Notes under the pieces: model-generated
Database searches by the model: none
Told to the model about the DNA's origin: nothing
Seen by the model: only the letters and a program-made list of their open reading frames with translations
DNA from: Stieleria tagensis
Lineage (GTDB): Bacteria > Planctomycetota > Planctomycetia > Pirellulales > Pirellulaceae
Length of the DNA stretch: 64,000 nucleotides
NCBI RefSeq assembly: GCF_024129865.1
Contig: NZ_JAMYFE010000047.1
Location: 1 to 64,000, forward strand
Reading direction: 5' to 3'
Shown: positions 21,450 through 30,301 of the stretch, piece by piece
Position numbering within the stretch: the first letter of the stretch is position 1
How the letters are laid out: the number at the start of each line of letters is the position of its first letter
Translations under genes and position numbers: made by a program

Positions 21450-22493
21450 TTAAATCGGTGACGCCGCCAGCCCGTAGGCACCAAAGATATTCATCGCCAT
21501 GCGAATGATTAGGAACACCAATGTTCCCGCAGTGATCAACCAGACGACCGATGTCGCGATGCCCGACAATGTCCGCATTGCCATTTTCGCCCGCTCTTCG
21601 TACTCCGTGCACAGGTGATCAATCGATTCGCTTTCGGTACCGGATAGCTCGGCGACTTCGACCAGTTGTAAAAAGGTTTCCGGAAACAACGAAGTCGACC
21701 TTAGTCCGCCCGCCAAGGTGTCTCCGCGGTCGCGAATCGCGGTTTCAAAGATTTCACCCCCGCTGCGATAATACTCGCTATCGGTACTGTCCAAACTGAG
21801 TTTGACGCTGCGAATCGGATCCAGTCCGGCCCCCAAGGACAACGCCAGCGTGCGCGTGAATCGGGACAGCGTGATCGTTTGCAGCGCCGGACCGAACTTG
21901 GGAATCAAATACAGCAGCGGGATCAAATTCTGCACTCCGCCCAGGTTTCGCTGATAGGCCACGTACAGCGCAACGAAAATCGCTGCCACGGCGGCGATGT
22001 ATGACCAAAAGATCAAGACGCCTGTTCCGCCCCGCAGCCCGAACCCCAACATGTCGGCCATCTGCCCGCCACTGGCCGGTTGCAGAATGCCCAGCAGGTA
22101 GATAAACAACGAGATCACGCCCAACCCCAAAAACATTTGAATGGCTGGCCAACTGATCGAGGACATAAATTGCCGCCGCAGTTGCACCTGCTGTTCGTAA
22201 TGTTCGGCAAGCGTCAGAAAGGTGCGTTCGAGTTTTCCGGTGTCCTCGCCGACGCGGGTCAACGAGATCATCAATCCCGGAAAGAACTTGGGCCGCTGCT
22301 TCATCGCATCGGTCAACGAGAACCCTTCGTTGATGCTGGTCAACAGATGCGAAATGGCCTCGCGCTGCTGGTTTGAACCATACTTGGATTCAGATTTCAG
22401 CAATCTCAGGATGTCGGCGCCGGCGCGCAGCCCGGTCCCCATTCGCCGTGAAAATCCCGCTGCAGCTGAGAGACTCATTCGTTGAGAAAACAT
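21450..22493 (-). CDS. Type II secretion/pilus assembly inner-membrane protein F
   Basis: A 347-residue GspF/PilC-family protein. Two T2SSF repeats are visible: the first starts FSRRMGTGLRAGADILRLL and contains MISLTRVGEDTGKLERTF; the second starts LSRFTRTLALSLGAGLDPIRSV and contains VEVAELSGTESES. Helices occur near 120-142, 160-190 and at the C-terminus. The family forms the membrane platform that couples the GspE/PilB ATPase to pseudopilin assembly. It is shorter than the usual 400, lacking the N-terminal extension. No GspE, GspG or secretin gene lies nearby, so its partners must be elsewhere. Confidence 0.88.
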   Translation of the reverse strand: MFSQRMSLSAAAGFSRRMGTGLRAGADILRLLKSESKYGSNQQREAISHLLTSINEGFSLTDAMKQRPKFFPGLMISLTRVGEDTGKLERTFLTLAEHYEQQVQLRRQFMSSISWPAIQMFLGLGVISLFIYLLGILQPASGGQMADMLGFGLRGGTGVLIFWSYIAAVAAIFVALYVAYQRNLGGVQNLIPLLYLIPKFGPALQTITLSRFTRTLALSLGAGLDPIRSVKLSLDSTDSEYYRSGGEIFETAIRDRGDTLAGGLRSTSLFPETFLQLVEVAELSGTESESIDHLCTEYEERAKMAMRTLSGIATSVVWLITAGTLVFLIIRMAMNIFGAYGLAASPI

Positions 22494-22595
22494 CCGCAGT
22501 CGCCCAGAACAGAAATCGACAGGTCAAAAATCACAGGACCGCGCACGTTCTCGCGATCAACGTGCACGGATTGTAACCGCCTGGGCCCGACAGTT

Positions 22596-23747
22596 TTAGG
22601 CGACCGAACGATACAGCATCTCGGCGTTGGTTTTGTCCAACGGTACCGGATTAAAGGTTCCGGTCCATTGTTGCAGCGCTTCTTCGACAAAACTCTCGAT
22701 GCCGCTCGCAGGAATGGACAAGGCGTTCAAACTGGTCGCCAGCCCGGCCTCCTCCAACCAATGCGTGACCATGCACGCCAACCGCTCGGGAGCGTCCGAT
22801 TCGGTCACGCTCGGATCGACTTCGCGCAAGAGTTCGGCATACCAATCGGCATGGCGTTGACCATTTAAACGAATCACCGCGGGCAGCATCAATCCGACGG
22901 CTTGGCCATGCGTGATGTCGTGCCGCGCGGTCAATGGATTTGCGGTGGCATGGGCGGCGCCCAACATGGATGTTTCGATCGCCATCCCAGCGAAACAGGC
23001 GCCCAACTGCATTTGACCGCGGGCATCAACGTCATCCGGTGCCGCCAACACGCGCGAGAATCCGGCGGCCAGCATTCCGAAGGCGCGGCGGCTGTAGGTG
23101 GTCGACATCGGGTTGCGGCGATTACTGACATAGGTTTCGATCGCGTGTGAAATCGCGTCGATCCCGGTCAACGCAGTGACGCGTCTCGGCTGGGTCAGTG
23201 TCAGTTGCGGATCCAACAACGCGATCTTGCAAGCCGCCTTGGGGTCACCGCAGGCCATTTTGACGTGCGTCTCGGCATCGCTGATCAACGCAAACGACTG
23301 AGTCTCGCTGCCGGTGCCGCTGGTCGTGGGAACAGCAATCATCGGCAACATCTCCGCAGTCGCTTTGCCGACGCCGTGATAGTCGTGGATCGTCCCGCCG
23401 CCGCTGTAGACGAAATTGATCCCTTTGCAGCAATCCATGCTGCTACCGCCGCCGAGTCCAATCAATAGGTCCGGCTGGACCTCCGCTGCTTTGGTGACAC
23501 CGGCGTCGACCATGGCCGAAGTCGGATTTTCGGCAAAATCGTGGAACGATTCGACGTGCAATCCGGCAGCCTGCAAAATGTCCGACGCGGCGCCGAAATG
23601 ACCGGCATCGATCAATCCGGCGTCACTGACCACCAACACACAGCGTGGGCGAAACGAGCTGGCGAGTTCGCCCAGGCGGGCAAACACGCCGTCGCCGAAA
23701 ACGATTCGTGTGCGGCTGACAGCATCAAACGGTGACAATGTGGGCAT
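22596..23747 (-). CDS. Iron-containing alcohol dehydrogenase family protein
   Basis: A 383-residue group III (iron-dependent) dehydrogenase. The nucleotide-binding segment is LLIGLGGGSSMDCCKGIN, followed by MIAVPTTSGTGSE. Metal ligands are expected in the region with DAISHAIETYVS and GAAHATANPLTARHDITHGQAVGLMLP, whose His residues fit the family. It would reduce an aldehyde or oxidise an alcohol with NAD(P). I chose ATG at 23747 over an in-frame TTG at 23759. It lies downstream of the serine acetyltransferase gene on the same strand, but 125 bp away and probably unrelated. Substrate unknown. Confidence 0.9.
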   Translation of the reverse strand: MPTLSPFDAVSRTRIVFGDGVFARLGELASSFRPRCVLVVSDAGLIDAGHFGAASDILQAAGLHVESFHDFAENPTSAMVDAGVTKAAEVQPDLLIGLGGGSSMDCCKGINFVYSGGGTIHDYHGVGKATAEMLPMIAVPTTSGTGSETQSFALISDAETHVKMACGDPKAACKIALLDPQLTLTQPRRVTALTGIDAISHAIETYVSNRRNPMSTTYSRRAFGMLAAGFSRVLAAPDDVDARGQMQLGACFAGMAIETSMLGAAHATANPLTARHDITHGQAVGLMLPAVIRLNGQRHADWYAELLREVDPSVTESDAPERLACMVTHWLEEAGLATSLNALSIPASGIESFVEEALQQWTGTFNPVPLDKTNAEMLYRSVA

Positions 23748-23872
23748 CGATAGAAGCAACCGGGCGGTTACGGGGCGGGCGGAGGCGTGGCCAAGCGGAG
23801 CCGATCATTTTAGCCGATCGGCAATCCTTGGCCCATTGGAAGATGGCGTTTTGTACCGCTCAGCCGCCAACG

Positions 23873-24844
23873 CTAAATCTGATAATTTGAATGCTCGACC
23901 AACGGAGCGTCGCCCTTGCCATCGCGGACTCGCAGCGACGGTTGCTCCAGCACCACCGTTGTCAGCGGCGAAACGCTTTTTGTGATCCAAACACTTGATC
24001 CGATCACCGAATCGTGGCCGATCACGGTCCTGCCGCCCAAAATGGTCGCGTTGGCGTAAACCACCACCCGGTCTTCGATCGTCGGGTGCCGTTTCTGGCC
24101 ACGGATCAGTGCCCCGCTGTCATCGGTTTTGAAACTCAATGCGCCCAGCGTGACACCTTGGTAAAGCTTGACATGAGCACCGATCTGGCAGGTCTCGCCG
24201 ATCACCACCCCCGTGCCGTGGTCGATGAAAAAGTAGTCACCGATTGTGGCGCCGGGATGAATGTCGATCCCTGTCTGTTTGTGCGCCCATTCACACATCA
24301 TCCTGGGGATGAAGGGCACCTCCAACCGGACCAACTCGTGAGCGATCCGATAGACCGTGATCGCTTCGATTCCCGGATAACAGAACACGACTTCGTCGGT
24401 CGTTTGGCAGGCCGGATCGCCATCGTAGGCCGCTTGCACATCGGTGGCCAACGTCCGCCGCAACTGGGGGACGCGTTCGAGCAATTCGATCGCCATCGCC
24501 TGGCCCTTGGCCTCGAAATCTGTGTCGCTTTCGCAATCGTTGTGATTGTTCCGCACCCGGTCTTCGTGACGCAGGGCACGAGCGATTTGGGTGGTCAGCT
24601 GATCGTGCAGCGAATCCACCGTGCTGCCCACATGATAGGCAATGTTACCGGCATGCAACCCGACCTTGCGACGATAGCCGGGATACAAAATGTCTTTCAG
24701 ATCCAACAGGATCTCAATGATCGCTTCGTAGCTCGGCAACGCGCAATGCCCCAAATGGTTGATTGCGTCGTCAGCCGTGTAAGTCGCCACGATGCGGTCG
24801 GTTAGCCGCGGCAATTGCTCTTTCAAGCGAACGTCAGATGCCAC
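23873..24844 (-). CDS. cysE: Serine O-acetyltransferase
   Basis: A 323-residue enzyme making O-acetyl-L-serine for cysteine synthesis. The helical N-terminal half ends in [22 protein letters not shown], then the left-handed beta-helix begins: [31 protein letters not shown] and [14 protein letters not shown], with catalytic-site His in HPGA and DHGTG. The long N-terminal half matches EpsC/SrpH-type serine acetyltransferases rather than the short E. coli-like form. The start is GTG at 24844. The upstream gene on the same strand encodes a Cys-rich lipoprotein, separated by 232 bp containing two strong hairpins, so co-transcription is doubtful. Confidence 0.92.
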   Translation of the reverse strand: MASDVRLKEQLPRLTDRIVATYTADDAINHLGHCALPSYEAIIEILLDLKDILYPGYRRKVGLHAGNIAYHVGSTVDSLHDQLTTQIARALRHEDRVRNNHNDCESDTDFEAKGQAMAIELLERVPQLRRTLATDVQAAYDGDPACQTTDEVVFCYPGIEAITVYRIAHELVRLEVPFIPRMMCEWAHKQTGIDIHPGATIGDYFFIDHGTGVVIGETCQIGAHVKLYQGVTLGALSFKTDDSGALIRGQKRHPTIEDRVVVYANATILGGRTVIGHDSVIGSSVWITKSVSPLTTVVLEQPSLRVRDGKGDAPLVEHSNYQI

Positions 24845-24981
24845 AACAAATTCTCGCGTGCGTCGGGGAAAGACGGTTTCTGGCTTCCAAATGTCTCACT
24901 CATCCTATCGTGCCGCCAAGACCTGGCTAGCCGGTGAAGCGATTCGCCAGGTCTCACAAAGGTCAACGACGGCACCTGTAG

Positions 24982-25032
24982 CCGGGCTCTTCGAGCCCGG
25001 TCCATCAATCTCTCCGGCCTCACCGAGGCCGG
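24982..25032. repeat. Two adjacent perfect GC-rich hairpins
   Basis: CCGGGCTC and GAGCCCGG (24982-25000) form one 8-bp stem with a three-base loop; CCGGCCTC and GAGGCCGG (25014-25032) form a second of the same geometry 13 bases later. They lie between the Cys-rich lipoprotein stop and the cysE start. There is no T-run. A related hairpin occurs at 26831-26851. Confidence 0.65.
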
Positions 25033-25076
25033 CGACAGATTGCCGGCAACCGATCGTCATCGACGATGCGCGACCT

Positions 25077-25523
25077 TTAGCGTCCGATCGACGGCGGATC
25101 ATTCAACAGGAAATCACGCGGGCCGCGAACGGTGTAGTAAGGGTAAGCCACTTGGCCGGTTGGCGGACCGGGATTGACCGGCCGTGCATTCAATGCCGCG
25201 CCGGCATTGTGCCCCATGAAACCTGGGCCGAGGTGCGAACTGTAGTCGTGGCCGCCTTGCTGCCAGCCGATCGGACCGGCGACACAACCTTTACGACAGC
25301 CGCCGCCGCAGGAATTGCAGCCACCGACGTTCATCTTGCCCAGCAATCCCTTGCCACCGCCACAGCTTGCGTCGCCGCAGGCTCCGGACTGGCAGGTCCC
25401 ACTATTGCAGGCGCCTGAATTACAGGTGCCTGTCGAGCAATTGCCACGCGTTTGATGACGCAGACATCCGGTGCTGACGACCAGCAAACCGGCTAACGAT
25501 CCTATCCATAACCAACGGTTCAT
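25077..25523 (-). CDS. Cys-rich lipoprotein
   Basis: A protein of about 148 residues. The start at 25523 (MNRWLWIGSLAGLL) gives a lipoprotein signal with lipobox VSTGC. The mature part has a Cys-Gly repeat about every five residues (CSTGTCNSGACNSGTC), then GGCNSCGGGCRKGC, then a Gly/Pro/Tyr-rich tail ending LNDPPSIGR. About a dozen Cys occur within 60 residues, which could bind metal or form disulfides in the envelope. I do not recognise a family with known function. The frame is open to 25589, but the upstream residues lack signal character. Confidence 0.7.
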   Translation of the reverse strand: MNRWLWIGSLAGLLVVSTGCLRHQTRGNCSTGTCNSGACNSGTCQSGACGDASCGGGKGLLGKMNVGGCNSCGGGCRKGCVAGPIGWQQGGHDYSSHLGPGFMGHNAGAALNARPVNPGPPTGQVAYPYYTVRGPRDFLLNDPPSIGR

Positions 25524-25847
25524 CGCCGAATCCTTTTGGGCATCGTTCACTGAATTGTTTGACCAGAATTGCGGACTCGAAACCGTCACGACGCATTCGT
25601 CGAACGATCAGACCGTGAAACCCGATAGCGGGAATAACTGGCACACGCTTACCATCGGCGCCCTGATTGATTCGGTACACACAATCAGTGCGACCGATAC
25701 AAGGGTTTTGAATTCGTGGCTGAACAGACTCCGCAAATTACCCAACCGTTGCTAGCAACGGGTCTCAACGAAACCGGGATTGTCGCGGTGGCCGCAAAGT
25801 TGGTACCGCATGGAGACTCCGATGCTTCCTCACAGCCCCTTGCCAAG

Positions 25848-26270
25848 ATGATGAGCCAGACCTTTCGATTGACCGTCTTCGCGTTCGCCGTGTTGCTACC
25901 ACTAGCCGGAGTCCGCCAGTTTGTCAGGGCGCAAATCCCCGTCGCGCTGTCCCCGACCGCGGCGCAGTCCAAACAGCCTTCGCTGGCCGAATACCTGGTC
26001 AACCGTTTGCGAGCGACCAGCACCGATCAACGCAGCTACGTCGCCGAGATTGTCAAATTGGTCGAAGAAGGCAAGTTGGAGCGACGGTTATTGATCGCGC
26101 TGGAACGCTATGCCAGGCGTAAAAGCCCCTATTTCCCCTTGCCAGTGTTCGAGCGCGCGCTGCGTGTCGAAGCGGCCAAACGAGGCGTCGCGGTGCCGAT
26201 GATCAAAGAAATCGTCGCCCGCAACGGCGAAACCGCCGCCCGCGCAGTATCCGATTCAAGAATCCGCTAA
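25848..26270 (+). CDS. Small exported protein of unknown function
   Basis: About 140 residues from the ATG pair at 25848/25851. The start gives a good signal peptide (FRLTVFAFAVLLPLAGV, cleavage after VRAQ). The mature part is helical and basic (RSYVAEIVKLVEEGKLERRLLIALERYARRKSPYFPLPVFERALR). The frame stays open to an ATG at 25716, which would add 44 residues before the signal; I judge this less likely. No family recognised. It is divergent from the Cys-rich lipoprotein and ends just before the tandem hairpin array. Confidence 0.6.
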   Translation: MMSQTFRLTVFAFAVLLPLAGVRQFVRAQIPVALSPTAAQSKQPSLAEYLVNRLRATSTDQRSYVAEIVKLVEEGKLERRLLIALERYARRKSPYFPLPVFERALRVEAAKRGVAVPMIKEIVARNGETAARAVSDSRIR

Positions 26271-26805
26271 CGCGCCCCGCAACCGTAGCTGGACCGGCCA
26301 CGGTTCAGACGCCCCTATCTCCATCGACCGACTGAACCCTGGCGGGATCAGCTACGACACTTGCCCCGTAACCGTAGCTGGACCGGCCACGGTTCAGACG
26401 CCCTTATCTCCATCAACCGACTGAACCCTGGCGGGATCAGCTACGACACTTGCCCCGCAACCGTAGCTGGACCGGCCACGGTTCAGACGCCCCTATCTCC
26501 ATCGACCGACTGAACCCTGGCGGGATCAGCTACGACACTTGCCCCGCAACCGTAGCTGGACCGGCCACGGTTCAGACGCCCCTGCTCCATCAACCGACTG
26601 AACCCTGGCGGGATCAGCTACGACACGCGCCCCGCAACCGTAGCTGGACCGGCCACGGTTCAGACTCCCCTATTTCCATCGACCGACTGAACCCTGGCGG
26701 GATCAGCTACGACACGCGCCCCGCAACCGTAGCTGGACCGGCCACGGTTCAGACTCCCCTACTGCATCGACCGACTGAACCCTGGTGGGATCAGCTACGG
26801 GATGA
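26271..26805. repeat. Tandem array of six ~89-bp hairpin units
   Basis: Six units begin at 26281, 26370, 26459, 26548, 26636 and 26725, giving periods of 89, 89, 89, 88 and 89. Each unit has a left arm starting GTAGCTGGACCGGCC and ending GGTTCAG, a centre of about 25 bases, and a right arm starting CTGAACCC and ending ATCAGCTAC. The arms pair at about 20 of 24 positions, so every unit folds into one long hairpin. A 16-18-base linker with CCCCGCAACC joins units. The array fills the gap between two convergent genes. Units are about 90-95% identical, which suggests recent amplification. Confidence 0.92.
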
Positions 26806-26830
26806 TTCATTCAACGCTCACCAGCAGATC

Positions 26831-26851
26831 GCCGGGCTCATCGAACCCGGC
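26831..26851. repeat. GC-rich hairpin next to oxidoreductase stop
   Basis: GCCGGG and CCCGGC flank a nine-base centre TCTCATCGAA-like loop, a relative of the hairpin at 24982-25000 (shared core CCGGGCTC-TCGA). It follows the tandem array and precedes the stop codon of the leftward oxidoreductase gene by about 25 bases, so it could help to stop transcription. Confidence 0.5.
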
Positions 26852-26877
26852 GAGTCAACGTGTTCCGCTGGGTCGGA

Positions 26878-28287
26878 CTACAGTTCCCAACCGCTGCGGT
26901 ATTCGCGGGAGACGAACTCGTTGACGGCGGGAACGTTCGGGCTGGACAGCTTCTTGGCGTCCCACTCGATCCGTTGACCTTCACCCGCACGCAGCGCCAA
27001 GTTGCCGACCAAGATGGTTTCGGTCAGACGGCCGGCGTAGCCAAAGTTTGACATCGTGCCGGGCTCGTATTCACCTTTGACGGTGCTGACGAATTCCCAT
27101 TTTTGTCGTTGATCGCCACCAGACTTGAACGGGATTCGTGGCAGAGTCTGTTCCGGATTTTGGTAATCCTTGTAGTTCTCTTCGGGCAACAACACGAACT
27201 TGGCGCCGTAATCATTTTCCGAGAACAACAGGCCTTTGCTGCCGACCACCAAGGCACCGCTGGTCTTGCGACCGCCACTGCGCTGCTTGGCAATGTTTTC
27301 TTGGAACGATTTGGGCAACTGTGCGATCAGGTCTTCGCGTGGCAGTTCACCGCCGTCGTACCAATGGAACTTGCAAGCCGGCAATCCTTCTCGCTCGGGG
27401 AATTCGAACAACAGCGAGCTACTGGCGGGGAAGGTTTCGCCTTCGAAGATACCGGGGTTCTTGATCGCGGTGACCGCAATCGGGTCCCACAGTTTCAGCG
27501 CCATCACCGGCATGTTGGTGGTATGGCATGCCATGTCGCCCAGGGCTCCGGTACCGAAATCCACCCAGCCGCGCCAATTGAACGAGTGGTAGACGCCTTT
27601 CTTGAACGGGCGCATCGGTGCCGGGCCGATCCAGGCGTCCCAGTTCAATCCGTCGGGAATCGGATCGCTGCCCTCGGGACGACCTTGGCCTTGTGGCCAG
27701 ACCGGGCGGTTGGACCAAACGTGGACTTCTGCGACGTCGCCGATCGCACCACTTTGAATGATTTCGACGGCGGTACGCAGCCCATCTTCGCTGGTACCTT
27801 GGTTGCCCATCTGGGTGACAACGCCCATTTCCTCGGCGGTCTCGCGCATCAGCCGCGCTTCACTGATCGACCAAGTCAACGGTTTTTGACAATAGATGTG
27901 CTTCTTCATCCGCATCGCGCGAACGGCGGCTGCGGCGTGATTGTGATCGGGCGTGCTGACGGTGACGATGTCGACTTTGTCAGCGATCTTGTCCAGCATC
28001 TCGCGATAGTCGTCGAACTTTTCGGCGCTTTTGAATTCGCGGCTTTTCTTGTTCAACGTGTCGCCATCACAATCGCACAGGCCAACGATGTTGACGCCTT
28101 GTTCGGCGATGTGGCTGGTGTCGCTGCCGCCCTTTCCACCGACACCGATACAGGCTGCGCTCAGACCCTGCAGTGCCGATTCTTGAGCTTTCAAGACGGG
28201 ACTGGTACCAGCCCAATAGCCGACGCCGACAGCACCGGCTGCTGCACTACGACCCAAAAAACTACGACGGGTGGTCTGTTTACTCAT
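26878..28287 (-). CDS. Gfo/Idh/MocA family oxidoreductase with Tat signal
   Basis: A 469-residue NAD(P)-dependent oxidoreductase. The N-terminus has a twin-arginine signal (TTRRSFLGRSAAAGAVGVGYWAG), so it is folded with cofactor and exported. The Rossmann domain begins LSAACIGVGGKGGSDTSHIAEQGVNIVGLCDCD, followed by TPDHNHAAAAVRAMRMKKHIYCQKPL with the conserved EKP-like motif (here QKP). The C-terminal half is the family's beta-sheet substrate domain. Planctomycetes carry many paralogues, thought to act on sugars or sugar alcohols; this substrate is unknown. AAGGAA lies at good distance before ATG 28287. Confidence 0.92.
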   Translation of the reverse strand: MSKQTTRRSFLGRSAAAGAVGVGYWAGTSPVLKAQESALQGLSAACIGVGGKGGSDTSHIAEQGVNIVGLCDCDGDTLNKKSREFKSAEKFDDYREMLDKIADKVDIVTVSTPDHNHAAAAVRAMRMKKHIYCQKPLTWSISEARLMRETAEEMGVVTQMGNQGTSEDGLRTAVEIIQSGAIGDVAEVHVWSNRPVWPQGQGRPEGSDPIPDGLNWDAWIGPAPMRPFKKGVYHSFNWRGWVDFGTGALGDMACHTTNMPVMALKLWDPIAVTAIKNPGIFEGETFPASSSLLFEFPEREGLPACKFHWYDGGELPREDLIAQLPKSFQENIAKQRSGGRKTSGALVVGSKGLLFSENDYGAKFVLLPEENYKDYQNPEQTLPRIPFKSGGDQRQKWEFVSTVKGEYEPGTMSNFGYAGRLTETILVGNLALRAGEGQRIEWDAKKLSSPNVPAVNEFVSREYRSGWEL

Positions 28288-28681
28288 GCAATGATTTCCT
28301 TACGCGGAAGTAGTAGGACTGGAAGGATTCGGAGGCCCGATAGCGACATCCGAGCGGTGAAATCTATTCTCACCGACCTTGCCGAATGCGCATTTTAAGA
28401 GACTTAGCGGGCCCCTAAGGATAACCGCTAGTCCACTAGGCAACAACAATCGACGTGAAATCCACAAAAACCGGCTCTCAGAGGGGTGGCCAAGAAACCG
28501 CCCACTCGATCCGGGCGGTTGGGGCGAACACGGTTTCCGACGCGCCCCGGAATCCAGCGGCTGCGTTTTGTCGACGTTGCGACGGCTTTGTTGTCAATTC
28601 GGCCGTCGTTTGTCACATTGTTGTGTTGAAAGCCTCTGTGCATTGAATTCCCTGCAAACCCTACCGCCGGCCATTAGATTC
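28288..28681. other. Divergent intergenic region
   Basis: 394 bp separate the Tat oxidoreductase (leftward) from the LRR lipoprotein (rightward). An open frame runs through the right part in phase with the LRR gene, but it lacks signal-peptide character and I treat it as non-coding. Promoters for both genes should be here; no clear consensus was found. Confidence 0.5.
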
Positions 28682-30028
28682 ATGAAATTGACCGTTCGCC
28701 AATTCGCTGTTCACTCCCTGGCCGCATCGACGTTGTGCGCCGGTCTGGGTGGTTGTGATTTCAAACGCCCCGCCCCGCCTGCCGACGCAACGGCCGAATC
28801 CAGTGCACCTGTCAAACAGCCGGCCCCGCCGGCGGCACCCAAAGACGACGCCACCGCGGTCGCCGCGCTGGAAGACGCCGGTTACTTGATCGAAAAATCC
28901 GCTGACGGCACCGTCACCTCGGTCGCCATCGCCAGCGACGCCGATGTCAGCGAGACCTATCGCCACCTGGCCGGTGTTCCCTCGGTGACCCAAGCCCGCT
29001 TCACCGGCCCCGGCATCGACGACAAAGGACTGGAAATCCTGAGCGAGCTGAAACAATTGCAACGCTTGGATTTCACCGATTCGGCAATCACGGACAAGAC
29101 TCTGGACGTCGTGGCTAAGCTCCCGGGACTGCAAGTGCTGTCACTGCGCCGCGTCGGCGTGACCGATGAAGGATTGGAAAAATTGAGCCCGCTGCAAAAA
29201 CTGCGTGCCATCGATTTGCGCAACACCAACATCGGCAACGGAGGCATGAAGGCGATTGCGAAACTGAAATCGCTGCAAGACGCTCAACTGGAAAAATCCA
29301 AGGTCACCGATGCAGGCGTCAAAGAATTGGCCGGATTGCCGCTGAAGTCATTCAATGCCAATTACTGCACCTCGCTCAGCGATGCGACCCTGGAAGTGTT
29401 TGCGAAGATCCCGACCCTGGAACAAATCCAACTGGATTACACCAAGATCAGCGACGAGGGCATGCCCTCGCTGGCGAACCTGAAGAAACTAAAACGGCTT
29501 CGTATCCGCGGTTGTGATGTGACTGGCGAAGGCATCAAGCATCTGGCCGGTGCCAACGAAATGGCTCGCATGGAACTGCGCGACACTTCGATCGACGACG
29601 AAGGGCTGGCCGTCATCGCCAAGTTCCCGAAACTGACCTACCTGGACTTGGGCGAATGCCGCCTGATTTCCCCCGACGGCATCAAGCAACTGGGCGCCGC
29701 GACCGGATTGACCTACCTGGGTTTCTGGGAAACCAAACTGGATGACGACGCCCTGAACGCCTTGGGCGGCTTGGTCAACCTGGTGGAATTGGATCTCAAA
29801 GCGACCAACATCAGCGACGAATCGATCCCAACGCTTTTGAAGTTCCAAAAACTGGAAAACCTAAACGTTGGCGGGATCTACCAATTGACCGACGACGGTT
29901 TTGCCGAGCTGGGAAAACTTCCCAATCTGAAAACCATTAACGTCGCCAACACGCAAATCGGATCGAGTGGTTTGGGTGCCCTGGAAGACCAAAACGAGAA
30001 CCTAAAGATCGTCGAGTACGAGAACTAA
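28682..30028 (+). CDS. Leucine-rich-repeat lipoprotein
   Basis: A 448-residue envelope protein. ATG 28682 gives a lipoprotein signal (FAVHSLAASTLCAGLGGC, lipobox LGGC), which is why I prefer it over the open frame reaching back to 28379. A Pro/Ala-rich linker follows, then about 14 leucine-rich repeats of roughly 24 residues of the type LxxLxxLxxLDLxxTxITDxGL, for example LEKLSPLQKLRAIDLRNTNI and LVNLVELDLKATNISD, to the C-terminus. No catalytic domain is visible; binding of a protein or glycan partner is likely. Its neighbour on the right, transcribed toward it, is the giant secreted protein. Confidence 0.88.
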   Translation: MKLTVRQFAVHSLAASTLCAGLGGCDFKRPAPPADATAESSAPVKQPAPPAAPKDDATAVAALEDAGYLIEKSADGTVTSVAIASDADVSETYRHLAGVPSVTQARFTGPGIDDKGLEILSELKQLQRLDFTDSAITDKTLDVVAKLPGLQVLSLRRVGVTDEGLEKLSPLQKLRAIDLRNTNIGNGGMKAIAKLKSLQDAQLEKSKVTDAGVKELAGLPLKSFNANYCTSLSDATLEVFAKIPTLEQIQLDYTKISDEGMPSLANLKKLKRLRIRGCDVTGEGIKHLAGANEMARMELRDTSIDDEGLAVIAKFPKLTYLDLGECRLISPDGIKQLGAATGLTYLGFWETKLDDDALNALGGLVNLVELDLKATNISDESIPTLLKFQKLENLNVGGIYQLTDDGFAELGKLPNLKTINVANTQIGSSGLGALEDQNENLKIVEYEN

Positions 30029-30120
30029 TCCTCCCTCGACACCAGCCAGACTCGCAAATCTGCACGCGCCATCCAACGCTGGAGTGCACACGATTCAGCG
30101 AGTTATTTGGCCAACCGCCC

Positions 30121-30229
30121 GGGGTGTTGCTCTACGCCGTTGGCGTAAAGACGCCCCGACCAGCGCCAAGACCTTCGATCGGGTCAGCATGCTCGAAGAT
30201 TGCAACGACCTCCTGTCGTTGCTTCGGTC
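30121..30229. repeat. Two hairpins between convergent genes
   Basis: The first (30121-30157) pairs GGGGTGTTGCTCTACGCC with GGCGTAAAGACGCCCC with small bulges. The second (30202-30222) is GCAACGAC with GTCGTTGC around five bases. They lie between the LRR gene stop and the giant gene stop, which face each other, and may act as transcription barriers. No T-run is seen. Confidence 0.5.
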
Positions 30230-30301
30230 GCTCGTACTCTACCGCAGTTCAAATCGAGCAACCCGACACCTTCGAGAGAGTCCCCTCGCCGGACAAACCG
30301 G

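Noticed and set aside
26271-26805. CRISPR array
   Set aside because: Units are contiguous and nearly identical over their full 89 bp, with no unique spacers and no cas genes nearby.
26450-26977. 175-codon frame across the tandem hairpin array
   Set aside because: The unit length is 88-89 bp, so the frame rotates through different peptides per unit; it is open only because the units contain few stops. It also overlaps the end of the oxidoreductase gene.
27103-28398. 431-codon frame antisense to the Tat oxidoreductase
   Set aside because: The opposite strand encodes a clear Gfo/Idh/MocA protein; the antisense frame has no recognisable motif and is explained by GC-rich codon bias.
28379-28681. 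N-terminal extension of the LRR gene
   Set aside because: The added 101 residues precede a clear lipoprotein signal peptide, which must be at the N-terminus.
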